Shown here piece by piece: positions 10,747-24,606 of a DNA stretch of 64,000 bases. Below the pieces are notes generated by a model. It made no database searches, was not told where the DNA came from, and saw only the letters and a program-made list of their open reading frames with translations. Source of the stretch: Metallyticus violacea (lineage: Eukaryota; Arthropoda; Insecta; Mantodea; Metallyticidae); NCBI GenBank assembly GCA_030762175.1, contig JAUJEO010000019.1:2176001-2240000 (forward strand), read 5' to 3'. Both the position numbers and the translations under genes were made by a program. Position 1 is the stretch's first letter. Each line of letters starts with the position of its first letter.

Positions 10747-13700
10747 AAATAAGAACGGAAAAAAAGTGATTCTAACGAAGTTTCCAAACTTCGAAAAAAA
10801 ATTTTTTTCTTTTCGAGATTCTTTGCGCATAATATGCTTGTCTAAGGCTATCAAACTAGTATAATGAAAGAGAACAAGTTATCTCAAATAAGAATGGAAA
10901 AAAAGTGATTCTAAGGTAGTTTCCAAACTTCGAAAAAAAATTTTTTTCTTTTCGAGATTCTTTGCGCATAATATGCTTGTCTGAGGCTATCAAACTAGTA
11001 TAATGAAAGAGAACCAGTTATCTCAAATAAGAACGGAAAAAAAGTAATTCTAACGAAGTTTCCAAACTTCGAAATAAAATTTTAATCTTTTCGAGATTCT
11101 TTGCGCAAAATATGCTTGTCTGAGGCTATCAAACTAGTATAATGAAAGAGAACCAGTAATCTTAAATAAGAACGGAAAAAAAGTGATTCTAACGAAGTTT
11201 CCTAACTTCGAAAAAAAAATTTTTTCTTTTCGAGATTCTTTGCGCATAATATGCTTGTCTAAGGCTATCAAACTAGTATAATGAAAGAGAACAAGTTATC
11301 TCAAATAAAAACGGAAAAAAAGTGATTCTAACGAAGTTTCCAAACTTCGAAAAAAAAATTTTTTCTTTTCGAGATTCTTTGCGCATAATATGCTTGTCTG
11401 AGGCTATCAAACTAGTATAATGAAAGAGAACCAGTAATCTTAAATAAGAACGGAAAAAAAGTGATTATAACGAAGTTTCCAAACTTCGAAAAAAAATTTT
11501 TTCTTTTCGAGATTCTTTGCGCATAATTTGCTTGTCTGAGGCTATCAAACTAGTATAATGAAAGAGAACCAGTTATCTCAAATAAGAACGGAAAAAAAGT
11601 GATTCTAACGAAGTTTCCAAACTTCGAAATAAAATTTTAATCTTTTCGAGATTCTTTGCGCAAAATATGCTTGTCTGAGGCTATCAAACTAGTATAATGA
11701 AAGAGAACCAGTTATCTCAAATAAGAACGGAAAAAAAGTGATTCTAACGAGGTTTCCAATCTTCGAAAAAAAATTTTTTTCTTTTCTAGATTCTTTGCGC
11801 ATAATATGCTTTTCTGAGACTATCAAACTAGTATAATTAAAGAGAACCAGTTATCTCAAATAAGAACGGAAAAAAAGTGATTCTAAGGAAGTTTCCAAAC
11901 TTCGAAAAAAAATTTTTTTCTTTTCCAGATTCTTTGCGCATAATATGCTTGTCTGAGGCTATCAAACTAGTATAATGAAAGAGAACCAGTAATCTGAAAT
12001 AAGAACGGAAAAAAAGTGATTCTAACGAAGTTTCCAAACTTCGAAAAAAAATTTTTTTCTTTTCGAGATTCTTTGCGCATAATATGCTTGTCTAAGGCTA
12101 TCAAACTAGTATAATGAAAGAGAACAAGTTATCTCAAATAAGAACGGAAAAAAAGTGATTCTAACGAAGTTTCCAAACTTCGAAAAAAAATTTTTTTCTT
12201 TTCGAGATTCTTTGCGCATCATATGCTTGTCTGAGGCTATCAAACTAGTATAATGAAGGAGAACCAGTAATCTTAAATAAGAGCGGAAAAAAAGTGATTC
12301 TAACGAAGTTTCCAAACTTCGAAAAAAAATTTTTTTCTTTTCGAGATTCTTTGCGCATAATATGCTTGTCTAAGGCTATCAAACTAGTATAATGAAAGAG
12401 AACAAGTTATCTCAAATAAGAATGTAAAAAAAGTGATTCTAAGGAAGTTTCCAAACTTCGAAAAAAAATTTTTTTCTTTTCGAGATTCTTTGCGCATAAT
12501 ATGCTTGTCTGAGGCTATCAAACTAGTATAATGAAAGAGAACCAGTTATCTCAAATAAGAACGGAAAAAAAGTGTTTCTAACGAGGTTTCCAATCTTCGA
12601 AAAAAAATTTTTTTCTTTTCGAGATTCTTTGCACATAATATGCTTGTCTGAGGCTATCAAACTAGTATAATGAAAGAGAACCAGTTATCTCAAATAAGAA
12701 CGGAAAAAAAGTGATTCTAACGAGGTTTCCAATCTTCGAAAAAAAATTTTTTTCTTTTCTAGATTCTTTGCGCATAATATGCTTTTCTGAGACTATCAAA
12801 CTAGTATAATGAAAGAGAACCAGTTATCTCAAATAAGAACGGAAAAAAAAAAATTCTAACGAAGTTTCCAAACTTCGAAAAAAATTTTTTTTCTTTTCAA
12901 GATTCTTTGCGCATAATATGCTTGTCTAAGGCTATCAAACTAGTATAATGAAAGAGAACAAGTTATCTCAAATAAGAACGGAAAAAAAGTGATTCTAACG
13001 AAGTTTCCAAACTTCGAAAAAAAATTTTTTTCTTTTCGAGATTCTTTGCGCATAATATGCTTGTCTAAGGCTATCAAACTAGTATAATGAAAGAGAACAA
13101 GTTATCTCAAATAAGAATGGAAAAAAAGTGATTCTAAGGAAGTTTCCAAACTTCGAAAAAAAATTTTTTTCTTTTCGAGATTCTTTGCGCATAATATGCT
13201 TGTCTGAGGCTATCAAACTAGTATAATGAAAGAGAACCAGTTATCTCAAATAAGAACGGAAAAAAAGTGATTCTAACGAAGTTTCCAAACTTCGAAAAAA
13301 ATTTTTCTTCTTTTCGAGATTCTTTGCGCATAATATGCTTGTCTAAGGCTATCAAACTAGTATAATGAAAGAGAACAAGTTATCTCAAATAAGAACGGAA
13401 AAAAAGTGATTCTAACGATGTTTCCAAACTTCGAAAAAAATTTTTTTTCTTTTCGAGATTCTTTGCGCATAATATGCTTGTCTGAGGCTATCAAACTAGC
13501 ATAATGAAAGAGAACCAGTAATCTTAAATAAGAACGGAAAAAAAGTGTTATAACGAAGTTTCCAAACTTCGAAAAAAAATTTTTTTCTTTTCGAGATTCT
13601 TTGCGCATAATATGCTTGTCTAAGGCTATCAAACTAGTATAATGAAAGAGAACAAGTTATCTTAAATAAGAACGGAAAAAAATTGATTCTAACGAAGTTT

Positions 13701-15410
13701 CCAAACTTCTTAAAAAAAATTTTTTTATTTTCGAGATTCTTTGCGCATAATATGCTTGTCTAAGGCTATCAAACTAGAATAATGAAAGAGAAGAAGTTAT
13801 CTCAAATAAGAATGGAAAAAAAGTGATTCTAAGGAAGTTTCCAAACTTCGAAAAAAAATTTATTTCTTTTCGAGAATTATTGCGCATAATATGCTTGTCT
13901 AAGGCTATCAAACTAGTATAATGAAAGAGAACATGTTATTTCAAATAAGAACGGAAAAAAAGTGATTCTAACGAAGTTTCCAAACTTCGAAAAAAAATTT
14001 ATTTCTTTTCGAGAATTATTGCGCATAATATGCTTGTCTAAGGCTATCAAACTAGTATAATGAAAGAGAACATGTTATATCAAATAAGAACGGAAAAAAA
14101 GTGATTCTAACGAAGTTTCCAAACTTCGAAAAAACATTTTTTTCTTTTCGAGATTCTTTGCGCATAATATGCTTGTCTGAGGCTATCAAACTAGTATAAT
14201 GAAAGAGAACCAGTAATCTTAAATAGAACGGAAAAAAAGTGATTATAACGAAGTTTCCAAACTTCGAAAAAAAATTTTTTCTTTTCCAGATTCTTTGCGC
14301 ATAATATGCTTGTCTAAGGCTATCAAACAAGTATAATGAAAGAGAACAAGTTATCTCAAATAAGAATGGAAAAAAAGTGATTCTAAGGAAGTTTCAAAAA
14401 CTTCGAAAAAAAATTTTTTTCTTTTCGAGATTCTTTGCGCATAATATGCTTGTCTGAGGCTATCAAAATAGTATAATGAAAGAGAACCAGTTATCTCAAA
14501 TAAGAACGGAAAAAAGTGATTCTAACGAAGTTTCCAAACTTCGAAAAAAAATTTTTTTCTTTTCGAGATTCTTTGCGCATAATATGCTTGTCTAAGGCTA
14601 TCAAACAAGTATAATGAAAGAGAACAAGTTATCTCAAATAAGAATGGAAAAAAAGTGATTCTAAGGAAGTTTCCAAACTTCGAAAAAAAATTTTTTTCTT
14701 TTCGAGATTCTTTGCGCATAATATGCTTGTCTAAGGCTATCAAACTAGTATAATGAAAGAGAACAAGTTATCTTAAATAAGAACGGAAAAAAAGTGATTC
14801 TAACGAAGTTTCCAAACTTCGAAAAAAAATTTTTTTCTTTTCGAGATTCTTTGCGCATAATATGCTTGTCTAAGGCTATCAAACTAGTATAATGAAAGAG
14901 AACAAGTTATCTCAAATAAGAATGGAAAAAAAGTGATTCTAAGGAAGTTTCCAAACTTCAAAAAAAAATTTTTTTCTTTTCGAGATTCTTTGCGCATAAT
15001 ATGCTTGTCTGAGGCTATCAAACTAGTATAATGAAAGAGAACCAGTTATCTCAAATAAGAACGGAAAAAAAGTGATTCTAACGAAGTTTCCAAACTTCGA
15101 AATAAAATTTTAATCTTTTCGAGATTCTTTGCGCAAAATATGCTTGTCTGAGGCTATCAAACTAGTATAATGAAAGAGAACCAGTAATCTTAAATAAGAA
15201 CGGAAAAAAAGTGATTCTAACGAAGTTTCCAAACTTCGAAAAAAAAATTTTTTCTTTTCGAGATTCTTTGCGCATAATATGCTTGTCTGAGGCTATCAAA
15301 CTAGTATAATGAAAGAGAACCAGTTATCTCAGATAAGAATGGAAAAAAAGTGATTCTACCGAAGTTTCCAAACTTCGAAAAAAAATTTTTTTCTTTTCGA
15401 GATTCTTTGC

Positions 15411-15422
15411 GCATACCTATGC
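15411..15422 (+). repeat. GCATACCTATGC marker, copy 4
   Basis: 6,948 bp after copy 3, with the same CTACCG variant, as expected for the 50-monomer duplication. Confidence 0.9.
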
Positions 15423-15748
15423 TTTTCTGAGGCTATCAAACTAGTATAATGAAAGAGAACCAGTTATCTCAAATAAGAACGGAAAAAAAGTGATTCCAAC
15501 GAAGTTTCCAAACTTCGAAAAAAAAATTTTTTCTTTTAGAGATTCTTTGCGCATAATATGCTTTTCTGAGGCTATCAAAATAGTATAATGAAAGAGAACC
15601 AGTTATCTCAAATAAGAACGGAAAAAAAGTGATTCTAACGAAGTTTCCAAACTTCGAAATAAAATTTTTTTCTTTTCGAGATTCTTTGCGCATAATATGC
15701 TTGTCTGAGGCTATCAAACTAGTATAATGAAAGAGAACGAGTAATCTT

Positions 15749-16721
15749 AAATAAGAACGGAAAAAAAGTGATTCTAACGAAGTTTCCAAACTTCGAAAAA
15801 AAATTTTTTTCTTTTCGAGATTCTTTGCGCATAATATGCTTGTCTAAGGCTATCAAACTAGTATAATGAAAGAGAACAAGTTATCTCAAATAAGAATGTA
15901 AAAAAAGTGATTCTAAGGAAGTTTCCAAACTTCGAAAAAAAATTTTTTTCTTTTCGAGATTCTTTGCGCATAATATGCTTGTCTGAGGCTATCAAACTAG
16001 TATAATGAAAGAGAACCAGTTATCTCAAATAAGAACGGAAAAAAAGTGATTCTAACGAGGTTTCCAATCTTCGAAAAAAAAATTTTTTCTTTTCTAGATT
16101 CTTTGCGTATAATATGCTTTTCTGAGACTATCAAACTAGTATAATGAAAGAGAACCAGTTATCTCAAATAAGAACGGAAAAAAAGTGATTCTAACGAAGT
16201 TTCCAAACTTCGAAAAAAATTTTTTTTCTTTTCGAGATTCTTTGCGCATAATATGCTTGTCTAAGGCTATCAAACTAGTATAATGAAAGAGAACAAGTTA
16301 TCTCAAATAAGAACGGAAAAAAAGTGATTCTAACGAAGTTTCCAAACTTCGAAAAAAAATTTTTTTCTTTTCGAGATTCTTTGCGCATAATATGCTTGTC
16401 TGAGGCTATCAAACTAGTATAATGAAAGAGAACCAGTAATCTTAAATAAGAACGGAAAAAAAGTGTTTCTAACGAAGTTTCTAAACTTCGAAAAAAAATT
16501 TTTTTCTTTTCGAGATTCTTTGCGCATAATATGCTTGTCTAAGGCTATCAAACTAGTATAATGAAAGAGAACAAGTTATCTCAAATAAGAATGGAAAAAA
16601 AGTGATTACTAGGAAGTTTCCAAACTTCGAAAAAAAATTTTTTTCTTTTCGAGATTCTTTGCGCATAATATGCTTGTCTAAGGCTATCAAACTAGTATAA
16701 TGAAAGAGAACAAGTTATCTT
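15749..16721 (+). repeat. 973-bp nested duplication, unit 1 (copy in second 6,948-bp repeat)
   Basis: Same seven-monomer string as 8801-9773, displaced by 6,948 bp. GCGTATAATATG is near 16105 and ATTACTAGG near 16605. Confidence 0.85.
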
Positions 16722-17694
16722 AAATAAGAACGGAAAAAAAGTGATTCTAACGAAGTTTCCAAACTTCGAAAAAAAATTTTTTTCTTTTCGAGATTCTTTG
16801 CGCATAATATGCTTGTCTAAGGCTATCAAACTAGTATAATGAAAGAGAACAAGTTATCTCAAATAAGAATGTAAAAAAAGTGATTCTAAGGAAGTTTCCA
16901 AACTTCGAAAAAAAATTTTTTTCTTTTCGAGATTCTTTGCGCATAATATGCTTGTCTGAGGCTATCAAACTAGTATAATGAAAGAGAACCAGTTATCTCA
17001 AATAAGAACGGAAAAAAAGTGATTCTAACGAGGTTTCCAATCTTCGAAAAAAAAATTTTTTCTTTTCTAGATTCTTTGCGTATAATATGCTTTTCTGAGA
17101 CTATCAAACTAGTATAATGAAAGAGAACCAGTTATCTCAAATAAGAACGGAAAAAAAGTGATTCTAACGAAGTTTCCAAACTTCGAAAAAAATTTTTTTT
17201 CTTTTCGAGATTCTTTGCGCATAATATGCTTGTCTAAGGCTATCAAACTAGTATAATGAAAGAGAACAAGTTATCTCAAATAAGAACGGAAAAAAAGTGA
17301 TTCTAACGAAGTTTCCAAACTTCGAAAAAAAATTTTTTTCTTTTCGAGATTCTTTGCGCATAATATGCTTGTCTGAGGCTATCAAACTAGTATAATGAGA
17401 GAGAACCAGTAATCTTAAATAAGAACGGAAAAAAAGTGTTTCTAACGAAGTTTCTAAACTTCGAAAAAAAATTTTTTTCTTTTCGAGATTCTTTGCGCAT
17501 AATATGCTTGTCTAAGGCTATCAAACTAGTATAATGAAAGAGAACAAGTTATCTCAAATAAGAATGGAAAAAAAGTGATTACTAGGAAGTTTCCAAACTT
17601 CGAAAAAAAATTTTTTTCTTTTCGAGATTCTTTGCGCATAATATGCTTGTCTAAGGCTATCAAACTAGTATAATGAAAGAGAACAAGTTATCTT
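16722..17694 (+). repeat. 973-bp nested duplication, unit 2 (copy in second 6,948-bp repeat)
   Basis: Same string as 9774-10746, displaced by 6,948 bp. It carries one private change, GTATAATGAGAGAG near 17391. Confidence 0.85.
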
Positions 17695-18874
17695 AAATAA
17701 GAACGGAAAAAAAGTGATTCTAACGAAGTTTCCAAACTTCGAAAAAAAATTTTTTTCTTTTCGAGATTCTTTGCGCATAATATGCTTGTCTAAGGCTATC
17801 AAACTAGTATAATGAAAGAGAACAAGTTATCTCAAATAAGAATGGAAAAAAAGTGATTCTAAGGTAGTTTCCAAACTTCGAAAAAAAATTTTTTTCTTTT
17901 CGAGATTCTTTGCGCATAATATGCTTGTCTGAGGCTATCAAACTAGTATAATGAAAGAGAACCAGTTATCTCAAATAAGAACGGAAAAAAAGTAATTCTA
18001 ACGAAGTTTCCAAACTTCGAAATAAAATTTTAATCTTTTCGAGATTCTTTGCGCAAAATATGCTTGTCTGAGGCTATCAAACTAGTATAATGAAAGAGAA
18101 CCAGTAATCTTAAATAAGAACGGAAAAAAAGTGATTCTAACGAAGTTTCCTAACTTCGAAAAAAAAATTTTTTCTTTTCGAGATTCTTTGCGCATAATAT
18201 GCTTGTCTAAGGCTATCAAACTAGTATAATGAAAGAGAACAAGTTATCTCAAATAAAAACGGAAAAAAAGTGATTCTAACGAAGTTTCCAAACTTCGAAA
18301 AAAAAATTTTTTCTTTTCGAGATTCTTTGCGCATAATATGCTTGTCTGAGGCTATCAAACTAGTATAATGAAAGAGAACCAGTAATCTTAAATAAGAACG
18401 GAAAAAAAGTGATTATAACGAAGTTTCCAAACTTCGAAAAAAAATTTTTTCTTTTCGAGATTCTTTGCGCATAATTTGCTTGTCTGAGGCTATCAAACTA
18501 GTATAATGAAAGAGAACCAGTTATCTCAAATAAGAACGGAAAAAAAGTGATTCTAACGAAGTTTCCAAACTTCGAAATAAAATTTTAATCTTTTCGAGAT
18601 TCTTTGCGCAAAATATGCTTGTCTGAGGCTATCAAACTAGTATAATGAAAGAGAACCAGTTATCTCAAATAAGAACGGAAAAAAAGTGATTCTAACGAGG
18701 TTTCCAATCTTCGAAAAAAAATTTTTTTCTTTTCTAGATTCTTTGCGCATAATATGCTTTTCTGAGACTATCAAACTAGTATAATTAAAGAGAACCAGTT
18801 ATCTCAAATAAGAACGGAAAAAAAGTGATTCTAAGGAAGTTTCCAAACTTCGAAAAAAAATTTTTTTCTTTTCC

Positions 18875-19158
18875 AGATTCTTTGCGCATAATATGCTTGT
18901 CTGAGGCTATCAAACTAGTATAATGAAAGAGAACCAGTTATCTCAAATAAGAACGGAAAAAAAGTGATTCTAACGAAGTTTCCAAACTTCGAAAAAAATT
19001 TTTTTTCTTTTCGAGATTCTTTGCGCATAATATGCTTGTCTCAGGCTATCAAACTAGTATAATGAAAGAGAACAAGTTATCTCAAATAAGAACGGAAAAA
19101 AAGTGATTCTAACGAAGTTTCCAAACTTCGAAAAAAATTTTTTTTCTTTTCGAGATTC
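18875..19158 (+). repeat. Short linker of about two monomers between two large duplications
   Basis: Ordinary satellite monomers. The first 64 bp still match copy 1 of the 6,948-bp pair. The stretch includes the rare leader GTCTCAGGCTATC near 19038, which also appears at 21957 and 28482, so this linker is itself a copy of sequence inside the next duplication. Confidence 0.75.
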
Positions 19159-22100
19159 TTTGCGCATAATATGCTTGTCTGAGGCTATCAAACTAGTATA
19201 ATGAAAGAGAACCAGTAATCTGAAATAAGAACGGAAAAAAAGTGATTATAACGAAATTTCCAAACTTCGAAAAAAAATTTTTTTCTTTTCGAGATTCTTT
19301 GCGCATAATATGCTTGTCTAAGGCTATCAAACTAGTATAATGAAAGAGAACAAGTTATCTTAAATAAGAACGGAAAAAAAGTGATTCTAACGAAGTTTCC
19401 AAACTTCTTAAAAAAAATTTTTTTCTTTTCGAGATTCTTTGCGCATAATATGCTTGTCTAAGGCTATCAAACAAGTATAATGAAAGAGAACAAGTTATCT
19501 CAAATAAGAACGGAAAAAAAGTGATTCTAACGAGGTTTCCAATCTTCGAAAAAAAAATTTTTTCTTTTCTAGATTCTTTGCGTATAATATGCTTTTCTGA
19601 GACTATCAAACTAGTATAATGAAAGAGAACCAGTTATCTCAAATAAGAACGGAAAAAAAGTGATTCTAACGAAGTTTCCAAACTTCGAAAAAAATTTTTT
19701 TTCTTTTCGAGATTCTTTGCGCATAATATGCTTGTCTAAGGCTATCAAACTAGTATAATGAAAGAGAACAAGTTATCTCAAATAAGAACGGAAAAAAAGT
19801 GATTCTAACGAAGTTTCCAAACTTCGAAAAAAAATTTTTTTCTTTTCGAGATTCTTTGCGCATAATATGCTTGTCTGAGGCTATCAAACTAGTATAATGA
19901 AAGAGAACCAGTAATCTTAAATAAGAACGGAAAAAAAGTGTTTCTAACGAAGTTTCTAAACTTCGAAAAAAAATTTTTTTCTTTTCGAGATTCTTTGCGC
20001 ATAATATGCTTGTCTAAGGCTATCAAACTAGTATAATGAAAGAGAACAAGTTATCTCAAATAAGAATGGAAAAAAAGTGATTACTAGGAAGTTTCCAAAC
20101 TTCGAAAAAAAATTTTTTTCTTTTCGAGATTCTTTGCGCATAATATGCTTGTCTAAGGCTATCAAACTAGTATAATGAAAGAGAACAAGTTATCTTAAAT
20201 AAGAACGGAAAAAAAGTGATTCTAACGAAGTTTCCAAACTTCGAAAAAAAATTTCTTTCTTTTCGAGATTCTTTGCGCATAATATGCTTGTCTAAGGCTA
20301 TCAAACTAGTATAATGAAAGAGAACAAGTTATCTCAAATAAGAATGGAAAAAAAGTGATTCTAAGGAAGTTTCCAAACTTCGAAAAAAAATTTTTTTCTT
20401 TTCGAGATTCTTTGCGCATAATATGCTTGTCTGAGGCTATCAAACTAGTATAATGAAAGAGAACCAGTTATCTCAAATAAGAACGGAAAAAAAGTGATTC
20501 TAACGAAGTTTCCAAACTTCGAAATAAAATTTTAATCTTTTCGAGATTCTTTGCGCAAAATATGCTTGTCTGAGGCTATCAAACTAGTATAATGAAAGAG
20601 AACCAGTAATCTTAAATAAGAACGGAAAAAAAGTGATTCTAACGAAGTTTCCTAACTTCGAAAAAAAAATTTTTTCTTTTCGAGATTCTTTGCGCATAAT
20701 ATGCTTGTCTAAGGCTATCAAACTAGTATAATGAAAGAGAACAAGTTATCTCAAATAAAAACGGAAAAAAAGTGATTCTAACGAAGTTTCCAAACTTCGA
20801 AAAAAAAATTTTTTCTTTTCGAGATTCTTTGCGCATAATATGCTTGTCTGAGGCTATCAAACTAGTATAATGAAAGAGAACCAGTAATCTTAAATAAGAA
20901 CGGAAAAAAAGTGATTATAACGAAGTTTCCAAACTTCGAAAAAAAATTTTTTCTTTTCGAGATTCTTTGCGCATAATATGCTTGTCTAAGGCTATCAAAC
21001 AAGTATAATGAAAGAGAACAAGTTATCTCAAATAAGAATGGAAAAAAAGTGATTCTAAGGAAGTTTCCAAACTTCGAAAAAAAATTTTTTTCTTTTCGAT
21101 ATTCTTTGCGCATAATATGCTTGTCTAAGGCTATCAAACTAGTATAATGAAAGAGAACAAGTTATCTTAAATAAGAACGGAAAAAAAGTGATTCTAACGA
21201 AGTTTCCAAACTACGAAAAAAATTTTTTTTCTTTTCGAGATTCTTTGCGCATAATATGCTTGTCTAAAGCTATCAAACTAGTATAATGAAAGAGAACAAG
21301 TTATCTCAAATAAGAATGGAAAAAAAGTGATTCTAAGGAAGTTTCCAAACTTCGAAAAAAAATTTTTTTCTTTTCGAGATTCTTTGCGCATAATTTGCTT
21401 GTCTGAGGCTATCAAACTAGTATAATGAAAGAGAACCAGTTATCTCAAATAAGAACGGAAAAAAAGTGATTCTAACGAAGTTTCCAAACTTCGAAATAAA
21501 ATTTTAATCTTTTCGAGATTCTTTGCGCAAAATATGCTTGTCTGAGGCTATCAAACTAGTATAATGAAAGAGAACCAGTTATCTCAAATAAGAACGGAAA
21601 AAAAGTGATTCTAACGAGGTTTCCAATCTTCGAAAAAAAATTTTTTTCTTTTCTAGATTCTTTGCGCATAATATGCTTTTCTGAGACTATCAAACTAGTA
21701 TAATTAAAGAGAACCAGTTATCTCAAATAAGAACGGAAAAAAAGTGATTCTAAGGAAGTTTCCAAACTTCGAAAAAAAATTTTTTTCTTTTCCAGATTCT
21801 TTGCGCATAATATGCTTGTCTGAGGCTATCAAACTAGTATAATGAAAGAGAACCAGTTATCTCAAATAAGAACGGAAAAAAAGTGATTCTAACGAAGTTT
21901 CCAAACTTCGAAAAAAATTTTTTTTCTTTTCGAGATTCTTTGCGCATAATATGCTTGTCTCAGGCTATCAAACTAGTATAATGAAAGAGAACAAGTTATC
22001 TCAAATAAGAACGGAAAAAAAGTGATTCTAACGAAGTTTCCAAACTTCGAAAAAAATTTTTTTTCTTTTCGAGATTCTTTGCGCATAATATGCTTGTCTG

Positions 22101-23334
22101 AGGCTATCAAACTAGTATAATGAAAGAGAACCAGTAATCTGAAATAAGAACGGAAAAAAAGTGATTATAACGAAATTTCCAAACTTCGAAAAAAAATTTT
22201 TTTCTTTTCGAGATTCTTTGCGCATAATATGCTTGTCTAAGGCTATCAAACTAGTATAATGAAAGAGAACAAGTTATCTTAAATAAGAACGGAAAAAAAG
22301 TGATTCTAACGAAGTTTCCAAACTTCTTAAAAAAAATTTTTTTCTTTTCGAGATTCTTTGCGCATAATATGCTTGTCTAAGGCTATCAAACTAGAATAAT
22401 GAAAGAGAAGAAGTTATCTCAAATAAGAATGGAAAAAAAGTGATTCTAAGGAAGTTTCCAAACTTCGAAAAAAATTTTTTTTCTTTTCCAGATTATTTGC
22501 GCATAATATGCTTGTCTGAGGCTATCAAACTAGTATAATGAAAGAGAACCAGTTATCTCAAATAAGAAAGGAAAAAAAGTGATTCTAACGAGGTTTCCAA
22601 TCTTCGAAAAAAAATTTTTTTCTTTTCTAGATTCTTTGCGCATAATATGCTTTTCTGAGGCTATCAAACTAGTATAATGAAAGACAACCAGTTATCTCAA
22701 ATAAGAACGGAAAAAAAGTGATTCTAACGAAGTTTCCAAACTTCGAAAAAAAATTTATTTCTTTTCGAGAATATTTGCGCATAATATGCTTGTCTAAGGC
22801 TATCAAACTAGTATAATGAAAGAGAACAAGTTATCTCAAATAAGAATGGAAAAAAAGTGATTCTAAGGAAGTTTCCAAACTTCGAAAAAAAATTTTTTTC
22901 TTTTCGAGATTCTTTGCGCATAATATGCTTGTCTGAAGCTATCAAACTTGTATAATGAAAGAGAACCAGTTATCTCAAATAAGAACGGAAAAAAAGTGAT
23001 TCTAACGAAGTTTCCAAACTTCGAAATAAAATTTTAATCTTTTCGAGATTCTTTGCGCAAAATATGCTTGTCTGAGGCTATCAAACTAGTATAATGAAAG
23101 AGAACCAGTAATCTTAAATAAGAACGGAAAAAAAGTGATTCTAACGAAGTTTCCAAACTTCGAAAAAAAAATTTTTTCTTTTCGAGATTCTTTGCGCATA
23201 ATATGCTTGTCTGAGGCTATCAAACTAGTATAATGAAAGAGAACCAGTTATCTCAGATAAGAATGGAAAAAAAGTGATTCTAACGAAGTTTCCAAACTTC
23301 GAAAAAAAATTTTTTTCTTTTCGAGATTCTTTGC

Positions 23335-23346
23335 GCATACCTATGC
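23335..23346 (+). repeat. GCATACCTATGC marker, copy 5
   Basis: 7,924 bp after copy 4; TTTTCTTTTCGAG form but with the usual CTAACG. Confidence 0.9.
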
Positions 23347-24590
23347 TTTTCTGAGGCTATCAAACTAGTATAATGAAAGAGAACCAGTTATCTCAAATAA
23401 GAACGGAAAAAAAGTGATTCCAACGAAGTTTCCAAACTTCGAAAAAAAAATTTTTTCTTTTAGAGATTCTTTGCGCATAATATGCTTTTCTGAGGCTATC
23501 AAAATAGTATAATGAAAGAGAACCAGTTATCTCAAATAAGAACGGAAAAAAAGTGATTCTAACGAAGTTTCCAAACTTCGAAATAAAATTTTTTTCTTTT
23601 CGAGATTCTTTGCGCATAATATGCTTGTCTGAGGCTATCAAACTAGTATAATGAAAGAGAACGAGTAATCTTAAATAAGAACGGAAAAAAAGTGATTCTA
23701 ACGAAGTTTCCAAACTTCGAAAAAAAATTTTTTTCTTTTCGAGATTCTTTGCACATAATATGCTTGTCTAAGGCTATCAAACTAGTATAATTAAAGAGAA
23801 CAAGTTATCTCAAATAAGAACGGAAAAAAAGTGATTCTAACGAAGTTTCCAAACTTCGAAAAAAAATTTTTTTCTTTTCGAGATTCTTTGCGCATAATAT
23901 GCTTGTCTGAGGCTATCAAACTAGTATAATGAAAGAGAACCAGTAATCTTAAATAAGAACGGAAAAAAAGTGATTCTAACGAAGTTTCCAAACTTCGAAA
24001 AAAAATTTTTTTCTTTTCGAGATTCTTTGCGCATAATATGCTTGTCTAAGGCTATCAAACTAGTATAATGAAAGAGAACAAGTTATCTCAAATAAGAATG
24101 TAAAAAAAGTGATTCTAAGGAAGTTTCCAAACTTCGAAAAAAAATTTTTTTCTTTTCGAGATTCTTTGCGCATAATATGCTTGTCTGAGGCTATCAAACT
24201 AGTATAATGAAAGAGAACCAGTTATCTCAAATAAGAACGGAAAAAAAGTGATTCTAACGAGGTTTCCAATCTTCGAAAAAAAATTTTTTTCTTTTCTAGA
24301 TTCTTTGCGTATAATATGCTTTTCTGAGACTATCAAACTAGTATAATGAAAGAGAACCAGTTATCTCAAATAAGAACGGAAAAAAAGTGATTCTAACGAA
24401 GTTTCCAAACTTCGAAAAAAATTTTTTTTCTTTTCGAGATTCTTTGCGCATAATATGCTTGTCTAAGGCTATCAAACTAGTATAATGAAAGAGAACAAGT
24501 TATCTCAAATAAGAACGGAAAAAAAGTGATTCTAACGAAGTTTCCAAACTTCGAAAAAAAATTTTTTTCTTTTCGAGATTCTTTGCGCAT

Positions 24591-24606
24591 AATATGCTAT
24601 CAAACT
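24591..24606 (+). other. 11-bp microdeletion within a monomer
   Basis: The usual ATATGCTTGTCTGAGGCTATC reads ATATGCTATC here. Eleven bases between two copies of GCT are gone, as expected for slippage or end joining across a 3-bp microhomology. It removes the monomer boundary sequence and gives a 128-bp spacing. The same lesion is at 31119 in the second 6.5-kb copy, so it arose before that duplication. Confidence 0.9.

Larger units (their letters stand above)
4979..11926 (+). repeat. 6,948-bp (50-monomer) tandem duplication, copy 1
   Basis: Diagnostic monomers here recur exactly 6,948 bp downstream, for example the CATCATATG copy, CTTTTCAAGATTC near 5947, the GCATACCTATGC marker at 8463, the nested 973-bp pair, AAATAAAAACGG near 11308 and GTATAATTAAAG near 11832. 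Matching begins at 4979, just right of a C/G difference at 4978 against 11926. Confidence 0.9.
11927..18874 (+). repeat. 6,948-bp tandem duplication, copy 2
   Basis: A near-identical repeat of 4979-11926. I found few private changes: ATTTTTCTTC near 13306 for an uninterrupted T run, CATGTTATTTC near 13931 for TTATATC, AATCTTAAAT near 15743 for AATCTGAAAT, and GTATAATGAGAGAG near 17391 for GAAAGAG. Homology to copy 1 runs on to 18938, so the exchange that made the pair falls within 11927-11990. Confidence 0.9.
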
